DNA from: Owenia fusiformis
Taxonomy: Eukaryota > Annelida > Polychaeta > Sabellida > Oweniidae
Length of the DNA stretch: 64,000 nt
NCBI GenBank assembly: GCA_903813345.2
Contig: CAIIXF020000004.1
Location: forward strand, 27,779,986-27,843,985
Direction of reading: 5' to 3'
Part shown: positions 33,950-47,062 of the stretch, piece after piece
Layout of the letters: every line of letters begins with the position of its first letter
Position numbering within the stretch: the first letter of the stretch is position 1
Notes under the pieces: model-generated
The model's input: only the letters and a program-made list of their open reading frames with translations
Told to the model about the DNA's origin: nothing
Databases searched by the model: none
Made by a program: the position numbers and the translations under genes

Positions 33950-36790
33950 ATGGTGGAGCTGTCAGGTTACAATATATTGTTCATCTGGCAGACCATTAAA
34001 AACCATCTTGCTCAATTTCTCAATAGCGTTACTAAGAAAGATGCTTTTCCTATCCCAAGGATTGACGAAACTTTAGACATGATAAATAGATCAAAGTATT
34101 TCAGCACACTGGATTTAGCCAGTAAATATTACTGGACAAAGAAGCCCAGGAAAATCCGCATTTACTGTGAGAGGGGGACTATTCCAATGGGCTGTAATGC
34201 CATTTGGCTTGGCAAACGCACCCTCTACTTTTTGTAGACTGATGGAAGAAGTCCTTAGCGGATTGAACAAGGATGGGTCCTTAGGGGAGGCATCAAAAGT
34301 TCGATGTCGGATAGAAAACTAAATAAATCTAGTTAGGGGGAGGGGGTTCAAACCCATTTCAGTTTGCTATCCGACAAATTTCAACATTTCAAATTTTTGG
34401 CAATTTCAACTCAGAATGCCTTGGAATGGTTTAAAAATAAAGATTTTACCTGATGCTTTTTCGTCAAGATCATTCCAATGGATTCTATTCTATCTATAGT
34501 TGTTAAAAGTCGCAAATTACGATAGGAATTAACAAAAACTAGATCGTGTTTAGCAATAATTTTTCAAATTCTCAAACCGGAAGTAAGTGATCTACTTTCA
34601 CGGTATTTAGTTTTGGGGGGGGGGGTCTGAGTCAAAACTAGATTTATTTAGTTTCCGATCCGACATCGAACTTTTGATGCCTCCCCTTAGTTTACTTGGA
34701 TGACGTATTTCTTTCGCCTCTACATTTGAACAAGCTCTAAAACGGTAAGAAGGAGTATTTGGGCGATAACATAGAGCTGGACTGAAGTTGAAACAAAAGA
34801 AGTGTACTCTACTTCAGACACAAGTGAACTATTTAGGACATGTACTTTCAGGGGATGGCATTGCACCAGATCCCAAGAAAGTGGAAGCTAGCCTGTGCTA
34901 GAATATCCCACTCCGAAGACTGTCAAGCAGGTCTGGCAGTTTGTGGGAGGTGTATCATATAACAGGCGACACATCCAAAACTTTGCTGAAATAGCAGGAT
35001 CTTTGCACAAGTTAACACGGAAGGACCAAAGGTTTATGTGGAACTCTGAAACTGAAGAAGCCTTTATTACTTTAAAGGAAAAGTTAACCACAGCCCCGAT
35101 TCTGGCTTTTCCAAGGGATGATTGTCCCTACATATTGGACACAGATGCCAGCTATGAAGCTGTTGGGGCCGTTTTATCCCAGGAAAGAGTTATTAACTAT
35201 GCCAGTCATCGACTAAATGGACCAGAATTAAACTACTGTGTAACCAGGAAGGAACTCCTGGCTGTGGTGCACTTCCCCAAGTATTTTCGTCAATACCTAT
35301 ATGATGATAGATTCACCATTCGCTCAGACCATGCATCCTTGAGATGGTTGACATATTTTAAGAACCAAGAGGAACAGTTTGCTCGATGTGGTTCGAGGTG
35401 CTACAAGAATACAACTTCCAATTGGAGTACAGAACTGGACCAAGACATGCCAACGCCGATGTCATGTCTCGGAGACCCTGTTCTCAATGTTCTCACTGTA
35501 ATAAGGCAGCTCAAGAAGAAGATGTATATCAATTACAAGTTGCTATGGTTGCTATTGAACCAACTTGGATGTGGAAAAGATTGCAGAGGCACACAAACAG
35601 GACCCTGAGATACAGCCAATATTAGAGGCGTTGCTTTCCTCTAGCACTATGTCTGCGTGGTATAAAATCAGTTTTAAATCACCATCAACCAATCCTTTTT
35701 GAAGAGAAGGCAGAGATTTTATTGATTTGAACAGAGGGTCGATGTCAGAGGTGTAGTGCGTACCTGTCACACGTGTGGGAAGAGAAGAAAACTTCTGCGA
35801 GTCAGAAGAGCTCCATTATAGATACAAGGGGTAAGTAGTTCCATGGAGAGGTACGCAGTTGACATACTAGGACCATTTCCCAAGATGTTTAGAGGAAACA
35901 ATCATGATCATTGTGGGTGCCGACTATTTTTCCAAGTGGGTAGAAGCCTTTGCGCTTCCAGACCAAGAAGCCATCACAGTAGCGGACAAGCTGGTTACAG
36001 AAGTTGTGTGTAGATTCGGAGCTCCTGCAGACTTGTATTCTGACCTGGGTCGGAACTTCGAATCTCATGTTTTCCAAGAAGTCTGCAAATTGCTGGGCTC
36101 AAATTACCCCTTTCCATCCACAGAGTGATGGGATGGTCGAAATATATAACAGGACCCTACTTGACACTATTGCTAAGTTGTTGCAATCCAAGACCCATCA
36201 GTCTGACTGCGATGTAGTGTTTCCATTTGCTCTCATGGCGTATCGCACATCTACACATGATGCTACTGGGGAAACGCCAGCTATGATGATGTTTGGGCGG
36301 GAATTATCTTTTCCAGTATATTGGATGATAGAGAATCCACAATGTGAAGAAATGAAGACAGACTATGTTATTGAACTTCGACAAGGGTTGAGAGATGCTC
36401 AAGAAAGGGCCAGCCAGGTGTTGAAAAGGTCAGCCAGCCGTAAACGAGATGTTTATGATCAACCTGTGGTTGGTAAAGGATATAATCCTGGTGATGCAGT
36501 GTGGTACTAAAACAATAATAAGAAAAGAGGTATTTCTCCTAAATTGCACTGTCGTTAGTTAGGTCCATTTCAGGTTCTGAAGAGGATGTCTGATGTCACC
36601 TACCGCATCCGTGAGTGGGGAAAGCGAACACCCAAGGTGGTCTATTTCGATCAACTCAAATCCTATGAGAGCCAACTTCCAGAAGACAACACTACCAGAG
36701 GAGACCAAAATGAAGTTGGAGGAGATTCCATCCAATTCAATGACTTTGAGTTCATTCGAGATGAAGCCAGAGAGAAAAGATGAGAGTGAA
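33950..36790 (+). mobile_element. Ty3/gypsy retrotransposon fossil (pol region), broken
   Basis: A 5'-truncated, broken copy in which the pol order is still readable: part of reverse transcriptase (about 33.99-34.25 kb), RNase H (about 34.9-35.45 kb), integrase core (about 35.8-36.5 kb) and the GPY/F-like end of integrase (about 36.56-36.67 kb). RT then RNase H then integrase is the Ty3/gypsy order. No gag, protease or flanking LTRs were found. At least five breaks interrupt the coding regions, so the copy is old and inert. A 403-bp MITE lies inside the RT part. Confidence 0.85.
34284..34686. mobile_element. PIF/Harbinger-type MITE inside the gypsy fossil
   Basis: Terminal inverted repeats of about 45 bp: ggggaggcatcaaaagttcg at the left, and its inverse ending cctcccc at the right. 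TTA flanks both sides (34281-34283 and 34687-34689). A 3-bp TTA duplication with G-rich TIRs is typical of PIF/Harbinger MITEs. No ORF. It must be younger than the retroelement copy it splits. Confidence 0.85.
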
Positions 36791-37194
36791 CAGTCATGAA
36801 GCAGAGGACAAAATACTCCATGATGATGATCTGACCCCACCCGAGACCAAAATGAATACAGAAGTGAAAACAGACCCGATGGATGTAGAGTTATATGGCG
36901 CTGAGCAGAGAGATGCAAACCTTGAGCCAGGCGACCAAGGAGAAGGCAAAATGAGGGAAAATGAGTGAAACTTGATTCAGATAGTGAAACACGGGAAAGA
37001 GAGTATAGTAAGCCCAAAAATAATATAGTATATAAGCACAAATGCCAAAGGGAAGGTTGACTAAAAACTTTAAAGAAACCCAACAAGAGTGAGAGTGAAC
37101 AGGGTGGTACTGATTTTGTGGGCCAAACAAAATAGTTGAATAGGAGGGTCTGGAAACCCCCAAAACGTTTATGTGATTTTGAGTTAAATACTGT

Positions 37195-38322
37195 TTTGTG
37201 TGCTTCCAGGGTTGAAGACAAGATGTCCAAGGCCAAGACCAAGATTTGGAGACTGCGGTGATAGATTCTGGTATGGATACAATGACCGTTGGGGCCATAG
37301 TAGAGATAGAGACAGTAGGGAAGATAGAGATAGTAGGGATTACCATAGAGACAGGAGCAATGATCGTAAAGACAGAGAGTAAGGAGCGTAGAGTGTATAG
37401 TAGTGATAGTGGTAAGGTGGATAAGCTCTCCCGATGGGATAGGCCTTCGAGGTCCTCGAGTAAAGACTCCCTCCCAGTTGAGCGCAAAGCGATAGTCCAG
37501 GAACCCACAGGATTTAATCTTATGGAGCAGCTTAGTGAGTTGTTACAAACATGGCAATCCACTTCTGATGTTAAGAAACTCCAATTCCCTCCACGCTCCG
37601 CTAGTCTAGGGTCCCCACCTACATCTGCAATGAGCTCCCTGAGGTAATTCCCACAGCCCCCATTGTCCCTAAGACTCATGCGACGTCGCCTGAAGCAACC
37701 CCTGTCATTTCTAAGGCCCTTGTAACTTCCCTTGAAACACGCCCTACTGCCACAAGTGTCCCTTGCACGACTGTACCCAAGACTTCGGTAATTACCTCTA
37801 AAACACGTTCTATGAGTTCCAAAAGTGTTACTAAGGATCCACTTGCATTACGGCGTCCAGAAAGTCACCTATAGTATGGGGAAAGAGGTTGACAGAATCT
37901 AAAGAGAAAGAGGGTAAACATAGTTGGACAAAAAGGTCAATAGTCAAGGATATAGCAGAATAATTATACCAATCGGGCAGGGGGAGGAGTATGTTCTAAA
38001 TCAGGATAAAAAGGGAAAATCCCCGAAAACCAATCCCAAGAGTGCCCCAAGGAAAAAGTCAGGGAAAGAGCCAAAAAGTGTTGGTATTATTGCGACCAGT
38101 TCGGATGAGAATACGAGTATATGGAAAGTAACCAAAACAGCAAAAGTGGTATTAGAAAGGTTAGAGGATGAGGAAGTCGAAACTGAGGAGTATGAGCCTT
38201 ATAAGAAGGGCACAGTGAACAACCCTATCAAGTTGGAGATAAGATTCCGTTATTATGCCACAGATGGAAGTGTCATAGAGGATGAAACTCTGGTCACTAG
38301 GTATGCTAGCCTGAAAATATAA
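37195..38322 (+). other. Unrecognised charged ORFs downstream of the gypsy fossil
   Basis: Two plus-strand frames, about 37246-37647 and 37924-38322, plus an RD-repeat frame at 37200-37382. The first contains SKDSLPVERKA and NLMEQLSELLQTW. The second contains KSAPRKKSGKEPK, then an acidic stretch and EIRFRYYATDGSVIEDETLV. I recognise no domain. They could be an extra 3' ORF of the retroelement, remnants of another element, or host sequence. Confidence 0.3.
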
Positions 38323-38329
38323 GGGTTGA

Positions 38330-39780
38330 CATTACAGTATAAGTTGTTATAGTTGAGTTGGGTTTGTTTTATCAGAAATATAGATAAGGACGTTAGCCAT
38401 ATATCGAGAAGCCTAGAAATATGATGGAGAGGACATTAAAAGTATTACCGATTACTGGTGTTATTTCAGAGTTAAGTTGTATATGTCTTGATTCTTTTAA
38501 AATACTATTTGCTGAAAAAACTTCTGGCTTTCGGGTCGAAAAATGACTCATCACAAGGGGTCAAAAAACGTAAATATTTTGATTCGAACTTTTATACATT
38601 GTTTAAGACACAGACCGTTATTCTAAGCATACAAACGAAAAATAGATTATCATAATGTAAAAATGTACTATAATTTTACTGTAGATGTCGGTGTTTAATT
38701 AGTGTAATTACGCAAGTGTGTTTTTCAGATTTTGTTTGATTTTTCAAATATAAGCCAAGCTGATTCATCAAAATTGTGTGGATTATTTAGGTAGTTTATG
38801 ATTGGGAACACATTAGTTTTCTTACCATTTAAAACATTGTATTACCAGAATTTTTCCATATATAATCGCAAGGGGTCTAACAACAAATTATTGTCCATGT
38901 TTTCTAAAACATAATACAATAAAAAATTGGTAAAATTTATATCAAATTAAATGTTACAGAGGTATTGGAATGTTCATATATTCCAAGGGCATGTCTAATA
39001 ATCAATTAGAGTCGTATGCAATCGAACGCCTTACAATTTTTCCTCGACGTTACTTGTGGCTATCATCAAGTTTTCTGATGGTCGTTTCTTCCTTGACCTT
39101 ACCGCTGGATACAATCAGATTTTAGGAAGGTAATGACAACGATTTTTCTCAATTATAAATGAATTCGATCAAGTCTTGATGGTTGATTTATAAGCAACTG
39201 ACCTATATCTCACTACGAGAAATATAATTTTAGCTGTAGTCCATATTAGTCAAGGAAGATCAATAGACCCTCCTTTATTGATAATGTTCACCGCTGAATA
39301 AAAGTCCATATCTCAAAACTTATTGAGACCCATTTTGTGAAAATCTAGCATAATTTAAGCATTTGTCATTCTAATATAAAATTGATTCATTTGTAGCATT
39401 TATTTTATTAATGCCTGAGAAACAATACAAAACGTCGATTCACTCGTTACACAATTTTTTGGTATTGATAAGAAAAATAACCTCAAACTTATAGCTTATA
39501 AACCTTAATCATATATCTAAAATCATTTTGTATTATTTTCTGTTGCATTGTGTACTCCAAATTGTGAAAAATTGGGATTTTATTTTTTGGTAATTTTTTG
39601 ACCTCTGTTAATGGCAGGCATAATTCAGCCCAAAAGCCGGAAGTATATTAAACGGTTATAATAAAAATTATTAGGGAACATATGTAGGTATGTTAATGTT
39701 AGGTCAAATATCGCTGCGCTATTGTGTGCTACCAGCTCCTTTATTAGACGTCCTAGAGACTTCATACCATTAGTGATAAT
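38330..39780. other. No gene seen
   Basis: AT-rich sequence without convincing ORFs, splice sites or repeats. Confidence 0.5.
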
Positions 39781-39814
39781 GGAATTTCTCAGATAAGCCT
39801 TAATTAAGCTGTTT

Positions 39815-41400
39815 CCTCCTGTTCATCCTCCAATCGTTTTGATGAGTTTAAATGATAAAACATATATTCCTGCATACGTTTTCACTTGTTGAGCACTTGT
39901 CAACATTACCATTTACTTATTATTGAGGGGTTTAACAGGGGTCCACAAAAAATAAAAAATATTAGATTTTGATATTTTTGAAGTTTACAACAGATTATCT
40001 ACTTATGAATTGGTTTTTGGGAAGGTTATTAGCATGACATATTGATTTTATCTGTTTAATTGAAAATAAGATCACCTGTCTGACTATATTTTGCATTTAA
40101 AATGATTAAAATTAATTGTTCTATTTAGTTCACTATCTTTTAACATCATCTTGTTTTTTGTTGATCCGCCAATTGTTTTGATATGTTTAAATGATAAAAC
40201 ATATATTCCTACATACGTTTTCACATGTTGAGCACTTGTCAACATTACCATTCACTTATTATTGAGGGGTTTGACAGAGGTCGACAAAAAATAAAAATAT
40301 TAGATTTTGGTATTTTTGAAGTTTACAAAGGATTATCTACTCATGGATCGGTTTTTGAGAAGGTTATTAGCATGACCTATTGATTTTATCTGTTTAATTG
40401 AAAATAAGATTGTCTGTCTGATTATATTTTGCATTCAAAATGATTAGAAATAATTGTTCCATTTTGTTCACTTTCTTTTAACATCATATTGTTTTTGTTG
40501 ATCCGCCAATTGTTAAATGATATGTGTAAATGATAAAACATATATTATCACATACATTTTCACCTGTTGAGGACTTTACCGTTTACTTATTATTGAGGGG
40601 TTTAACAGGGAGGGGTCAACAAAAATGTTAGATTTTGATAGTTTTGAAGTTTGCAACAGATTATCTAGCTAGTCATTAATAGGCTTTTGGAAAGTTTACT
40701 AGTATAACATATTGATTTTATCTCGATGTACATTAGATGTTCAAGAGACCAATAAACTTATTCATTAATTACTGAGGGGTTTAACATGGGTTCACAAAAA
40801 AATATAAAAAATATTAGATTTTGATATTTTTGAAGTTTTTTGGAAAGGTTATTAATATTAGTATGCCATATTGATTTTATCTGTTTAATTGAAACTAAGA
40901 TCGTCTGTTTGACTATATTTTGCATTCAAAATGGTAAAAAATAATGGTTCCATTTAGTTCACTTTCTTTTAACATCATCTTGCTTTTCGTTGATCTGCCA
41001 ATTGTTAATGATATGTTTAAATGATAAAACATATATTCCTACATACGTTTTCACCCGTTGAGGACCTGTCAACATTACCGTTTACTTATCATTGAGGGGT
41101 TTAACAGAGGTCCATGATAATGAAAAATATTAGATATTGACACTTTTGAAGTTAACGAATTTTCCACTTATGAATCGGCTTTTGGAAATGTCATTAGCAT
41201 GATATATTGATTTTATCTGTTTAATTGAAAATAATATCTTCTGTCTGACTATATTTTGCATTCAACATGATTAAAAAGAATGGTTCCATTTAGATCACTT
41301 TCTTTGAACACAATCTTGTTTTCGTTGATCCGAAATTGTTTCTGCCTATATTCCTACATACGTTTTCACCTGTTGAGCACTGAAACTGAGCACTGTTTAC
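39815..41400. repeat. About 335-bp tandem repeat, about five units (one short)
   Basis: The marker attgaggggtttaacag recurs near 39923, 40261, 40591, 40769 and 41092; the companion blocks acatatattcctacatacgt and ctattgattttatctgttta repeat in step. The short spacing at 40591-40769 marks a deleted unit. Non-coding, satellite-like. Confidence 0.85.
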
Positions 41401-43590
41401 ATTTTTAAACCTTGGAAAAAGCATTTGATCGCATATAATATTGCATTTAAATCACAATCTAAGATGAGTTAGGAATTTATTCCCACTATTTATAAAAATG
41501 AATTTTAACATCAATAAAGCATATGATATGATGTGGGGTGAAAGGATATATGATTTTTGTGATACGGGCTCTACAAGCAAATAACTTTAGTAACAGAAAA
41601 GCGTTTACCCTGATTATTTTATTCAGTTGAAAATAGACTGTCCCATGTGGCAATGCTAGAACCCAAACTTTCTATTGAAATTAATTAATACCGTCTCGCC
41701 CAATATTTTTTTCTCGAATAGGTATTCTGCCATATCCAGTTCCTGATCATCTAGTATTTGTTTATATTGCCCGCAGAAATGACGTTATTAGAATTATTGC
41801 TCAGGTCGATATAGTAACATAAATGCCACATAAACTAGCACTAATACCCCTAAAACATGCCCTGCAAGGTGGTAATAATAGTAATTGATCCGAGAACTAT
41901 CCACAAAAATATTCATCTTTTTGAATTAATCTTGAATTAAATCTTCAATAAATGAAAATCTGAACCACTTTAAGATATTCAAAAAATTCAGTGTGCCTTG
42001 TTTATAGCACGGCTGTTTAAATGGCTTGTTTTTGGCATCTTTAATACTTGTCCTTAAGTTCAGGTCATTCTGACTTTTAATCTAAACCAGATGTTGAGCA
42101 TGCGCTCTTAGCCATATCCGGTTAAATTGGGTCATTCCTTCTTTAGCTAAAGTTGTGTAGCATTTCCCACTCAATGTATTCCTTCCATTCAATAAATCAA
42201 GCTAGATTCACTTTGTTTAACTTGTTGACAGTCTAATTGCTCCTGGTAGAAACATTAACATGTGAACATCTAGAAGGGGTTCAAGGAATTGAGACATAAC
42301 TGATCAAATCTGGTATCATTTAATGAACATAAATCTGTGTAAAGTCTATACTTTCTCACCCCTCTATCTAAAAAAGTTGCGATTTGTTTTTAAAGTATGA
42401 CACACCAAAGGAAAGAACTATTCAAGATACGCACAACTATATTTAGAAGTCATAACAGCACCCCTTTGTCTTAAAGTTTAGTTTCCCTGAAGTTACCATT
42501 CTCCTTTAAAGATTCTTACTTTGTAAATTGTAACAGAACATGGATTTTAGTATGGCCTTCATTAAATAAACAAGCATGCATCTGGAATTTTTTTCAAATT
42601 CCATAGAATCACTTTGCCGGTTTTGTTCAAAAAGCTTTTTACATTCAAAAGTAAATATTTACAGAAAAGCAGAAAGGTAAATCCAATTAATGCAAAATAG
42701 GTAACTGAAAATATCAAAACGAAAGAAGGATTTCATATAACATTAGATGAGGCGCATTATCACCCTACATATATAGGCAGTAAATGTTACATGACATTAA
42801 TAGGACAATGATAATCATTAACAACATCATTTGCTGAGAAAATCAAGCGTATCACTAGAACTGAACAGCAACCAAGATTTCAGGATATTACCCCACAAAT
42901 AAAGAGGAGAAAGTTGAAGAAAGTTGAAGAAAGTAAAGTGATATTGAAGTGACTCATTGATTGACTTTTACATAATATAGTATCTATCTTATCATTTGGA
43001 TTAGAAATGAGCATTAGCACATTTATGGGTATTTAATCATAGTCCCTTGCTGCAATTTGGTAAGTCAATTTCACTCTCAATTCTTGATGCATTTCATCAA
43101 CAGTTATGCTTTTATAAAAACATACTCCTTATAAAGATAAACCTTATAAGAATAAAGCTTTAAATTGACCCTATCATAAGTTATTTTAAATTTAAATAAA
43201 ACTATTTCAGTCTTAAATAATATGCAAGGGCAATCTGCTGAACATCAAGTAAATAGCCCTAGCAGAAATGTCTGCAGCAGTTATAGCATAGGCAGATATT
43301 TGATATCTTGGTATATCACCGCATATTTTTCCAAATACACATGTTCTAAAGTAATTCATAACTTTTTGTTTATATGGTGCTGTCATGTAAATCTTGATGG
43401 ACAATATAAAGGATACCTTTATAGTTTTAATCATCAAATAGTGAATAAATTGAAATCACTACATTCTGAGAATTTAGACTCTAAACTTGACCTAATTGTA
43501 AAAAAGTCCCATGTAACTGAATGGCAGAATAAATCTGCGACTTTGTTTACTGCTGCATGGAGTAAAGCTGGAGATTTTAATTAAAGTTCA
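41400..43590. other. No supported gene
   Basis: AT-rich DNA. The only notable frame is 43222-43584 (+), a 120-codon ORF without recognisable motifs or clear splice context. Confidence 0.4.
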
Positions 43591-43599
43591 GTTGGAAAC

Positions 43600-44195
43600 A
43601 GCCGTGATAGTATTCACATACCAGAGATGATCAAAATCGCTCCACAACTTTTCGAGTGATAGTAAAATACGTTAAAATGGCGGCTATGTTTAAAATGGCC
43701 GCCTTCTACCAAAAGTGTCATTAGACAGTGTGCCATGCTCATAGTATTCACATACCAAATATGAACAAAATCACTACACTACTTTTCGAGTTACAGCAAA
43801 AATCGTAAAATAACAAGTAAATGCCACCATTTTTCAAGATGGCTGCCATGTGCTTCTTTAATATCTACATTTCTAGCTTTATTAATGTCCTATATAATTT
43901 TTTTTTCATTTAAAAGATATTGCTATTACAGTTTTACACATTGCACCTAAATTACTGTAAGATCGGCACTAAAATGGTCGCTTTTTTTAAATGAGCGGCC
44001 ATTTTGAAAATCAGCTTTCGAGCAGAACTTCTACCTCCATAGGGTATATGTGTACAAAATATGAACAAAATCCGGCAAACGGTATTTGAGTTATTGCCTG
44101 AACGGACGTACAGACGAACAGACGGACGGACAGATGGATGGACAGAGACCCGTTCCCTATATCCCTCCGAAGTTCGTTCAATGGGATAACTATTT
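43600..44195 (-). mobile_element. Reverse copy of the atcccat-ended non-autonomous element
   Basis: Matches the minisatellite-borne element at 19.77-20.57 kb in reverse: gagcgatttt-type units (as tcgctccac / tcactacac), cggccattt blocks, a cggacgtacagacg tract, and the terminus ttcaatgggataac near 44190. Its other end is not defined. Confidence 0.7.
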
Positions 44196-44199
44196 AAAA

Positions 44200-46380
44200 T
44201 TGAATTGTTAGGACATGATACTAAGCTTATAAAGTAAAAGTTTGATTAGTTACACCAATCATTGTGATTTTAGAGCCCATTGTTATCTCATTTTACAGTT
44301 TAAATTGTATAAATCTTCTTGCTGTCAACGTATTTATAATAGTCTACACTTATTTAATGCCTGTTTATAATGATACCGACATTACTGTAATATTGAAATC
44401 ATATAAGTAATAAAGATCCCCAAGTGGAGGTCAATGTCTCCTCCCCCCCATTTGTGACATGGCGTTATACGAATTAGGTTGAACACATCAAGATGAAACC
44501 TGTTTTCATGATTTATACACCTCAATGATGTAATTTAATCGTAACAATGTACTAGCTTTTCATCTAAGAACTATCCGTAAAAATATTTAATATTTGTAAA
44601 ATAGACCCCTGCTGAAATCGTTCATAAATGAAGTTCTGTAACTTTATATGGTGCTCAAAAATTCATAAATGGTCAATGCTATAATCCTAACTAAAAAAAA
44701 GCAAATTAAAAACATTAGGCTGTAACAATAATAAGCTTTAAAAAAATTATCAAATGTTTGATGAGTTATACCCCCCACTGTGAACATGGATTCCATTTTG
44801 ATCTAATTTTTCAGCTGAAATTTTACATTATGCTCTTGATATATAATAATTCATGCTTTTTGTACTTATTTATTATCTATTCACAAGAAATCTTTTAAAA
44901 CGATTATTTCTTTAAAAAATGGACCCCTGCTTAAATCTCAAATAAATGATAAACGGTAATGTTGTGTGATCCTCAACAAGCAATACCATATTCAGTGATA
45001 TTAAATCTATCAATATAATCTATAAAAATGATTGGAACTTGAACGGGAGGTAATTTTCAAATATTTGTCAATTCCTTTATCACTACATGGACTATTTGTG
45101 ACAACGGCATCTGACTTTACCGCAATCAGGCTATTCCGGTGTGAGTATGTATTCTAGATGAAATTTAACATCTAAAAAACATGACAAAGATTAAAATGTT
45201 CTAGACTATTACTGTGACCGGAAATGGAATCATTTAGAAAAAGACGAAGAGAAACATATGAGGGATGATCATAAAGTTCGTTCAATATATTCTAATGAAA
45301 TTTTCACAGAATGTCCAGTAAAGACTATCGTATTAATCCACCACATGAATTATGTCTGAACTTGTTTTCTCATTATCTAGATTGGTAATGTTATAGGTTT
45401 CGCTTTTCAAAATGAGCAATAAGTTAATGTGGTTGCTCAAAAGTTATCCTATTTATGATTGGAGAAATTGCAACCACATACAACCAATGACATCATCAAT
45501 CGGGATGTCAGGTTATTTGATTTATCAAAAATGGCAGGGTTTATTGGAAAGGTCTATTAAGCCTTGGTCAGATTTGTTCCATGGCGTTCGAACGGCGACT
45601 GTAGCTTCACAAAATCGATAGAAAAGTTCCTATATTTTATGCTGCATATTGCTCTCGATTTTGGGAAGCTATGGCCGTCATACATTTGCCGTAGATCAAA
45701 TGTGACTGAGGCATTAGTTACCAATATACAACATTCAGATTTCAAAGAAAGGTGTAGCATTTCCGACAAGGACTCTATAGTTAATGGATTTAAATAAGTA
45801 CAAGAAGGAGTACAAGTAAACATTAACAAGAAATGCCAGTAAGCAAGATATACAAGTAAACAAGAAACGTAATTATATTTGCATTGATCTTTATTCTATT
45901 ACTTAATTTAGAACATAAAATATATCTATTGATTCCGAAAGGTATTGTCTTGTTATCAGGTCACGTGGAGTCGTAAGTTCTCAACCTGGTTCATTTCACT
46001 GAAAAGCGTAGTAGGACAATTAGTTTATCCATTAAACCATCACAAACAAAGATGGATGTGATCGTGGCGTATGGCAGTGCCATACACTGTTTTATTTATA
46101 TATACTTTGTTGCCATGTATTTAAGCTAAATCATAAACTTTAATTGGGCAACTACGGTGTATGGCTTGATTTTTTGATTGCACAACGCAAGTTATGTTAA
46201 TTGAATTTGGTCACAGTTTTACGAGTGCCAACCTAGTGCATTGTGTAAGTACACGAGTATATAACCAATAATTTACTTTTATCTCCCACAAGATATAGCA
46301 TTTACGAAATGGAACATACGATCTTAAATACCCTTTGCATTCGTTTGACTTCACTTCTTAAAAGAGAGCTTCGTCTTCAC
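44200..46380. other. No supported gene
   Basis: Short ORFs at 45412-45797 lack motifs or splice support. A gagggatgatcataaagttc block at about 45260 is reminiscent of a mariner end but has no partner that I can see. Confidence 0.35.
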
Positions 46381-46399
46381 TCTTTCAAACTAAAATAAA

Positions 46400-46690
46400 C
46401 CTGTGAACTCACCGCGCCAATCAGTGTTCGTCGGCCAAATTTGACCGACGTTCTTTATATGGTCATTCCTTCTGACGTCATCGTTGAGCCCGGAATTGAC
46501 CAATGAATTGCGCATATCTAATTAGAACGCATTTGGCGCATGTTTCTTCAAGCTCGCTGATTGGTGGAAGGTCAGCGCGTAGGTCAAAAGTGATTTACCC
46601 AAACTGTCACCGGTACCCTTCGTGGGGGCGGGGCTACTTAACTGTAATATGGTCTCTACTAGGCAGAGTGTAGTTTAACTAGACTCTGCA
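46400..46690. promoter_or_regulatory. GC-richer promoter-like block in an intron
   Basis: Contains gccaatcag (46418) and ctgattggtgg (46557), a CCAAT box in each orientation; tgacgtcatc (46482), a CRE; gggggcggggc (46624), a GC box; and a near-perfect palindrome cgtcggccaaatttgaccga at 46428. CpG density is clearly above that of the surrounding AT-rich DNA. It lies about 100 bp past the donor of the exon ending at 46799, so it could be an alternative or opposite-strand promoter. No transcript is visible. Confidence 0.45.
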
Positions 46691-46798
46691 CGCAGGGTAG
46701 ATCTTAAAAAAAGTCTATTTGTAAACGATCAAAGTTTTATCCCCATCGTGTCATCTAGAAAACACTAACTTTGAACTAAATTGTGAAATTACACTTAC

Positions 46799-47062
46799 TT
46801 GGATGAAGAATTGGGGGATAACCCGGGGGAGGATAATGCGGAGGTGTATATGTGTGTTTATAGCAACACGGCTTGTTTTCATATTCTTTTGATGGCCCGT
46901 GGCAATATGCGGTCCCACCATGTCTTTTTCTTCTGCAGTTGCACTCACGGGTACGATAACACCTTAAAGTTCCAGGATAAGCGCAGTTAGGTGTCCCAGG
47001 TAATCCATTCTTCTCGCATCTTCCGTGGTTTTTCCATGGTCCCCATGGTTCCCATCGGCATG
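46799..47062 (-). CDS. TSP1-like Cys-rich exon 2
   Basis: Acceptor ATAAAG, donor GTAAGT, 88 codons, phase 1-1. It begins CRWEPWGPWKNHGRC, a W-x-x-W-x-x-W start as in thrombospondin type 1 repeats, continues RCYRTRECNC and ends with KPCCYK and a proline/tyrosine-rich tail (PPHYPPPGYPP). It shares the G-LP-TP-C, PGT-CYRTR-C-C and SKEYE-K-CC spacing with the neighbouring exon. Confidence 0.65.

Noticed and set aside
43222-43584. 120-codon plus-strand ORF
   Set aside because: No recognisable motif, antisense frame also open, no clear splice sites; kept only as a remark.
45412-45829. Overlapping ORFs on both strands
   Set aside because: Short, no motif, no splice support.
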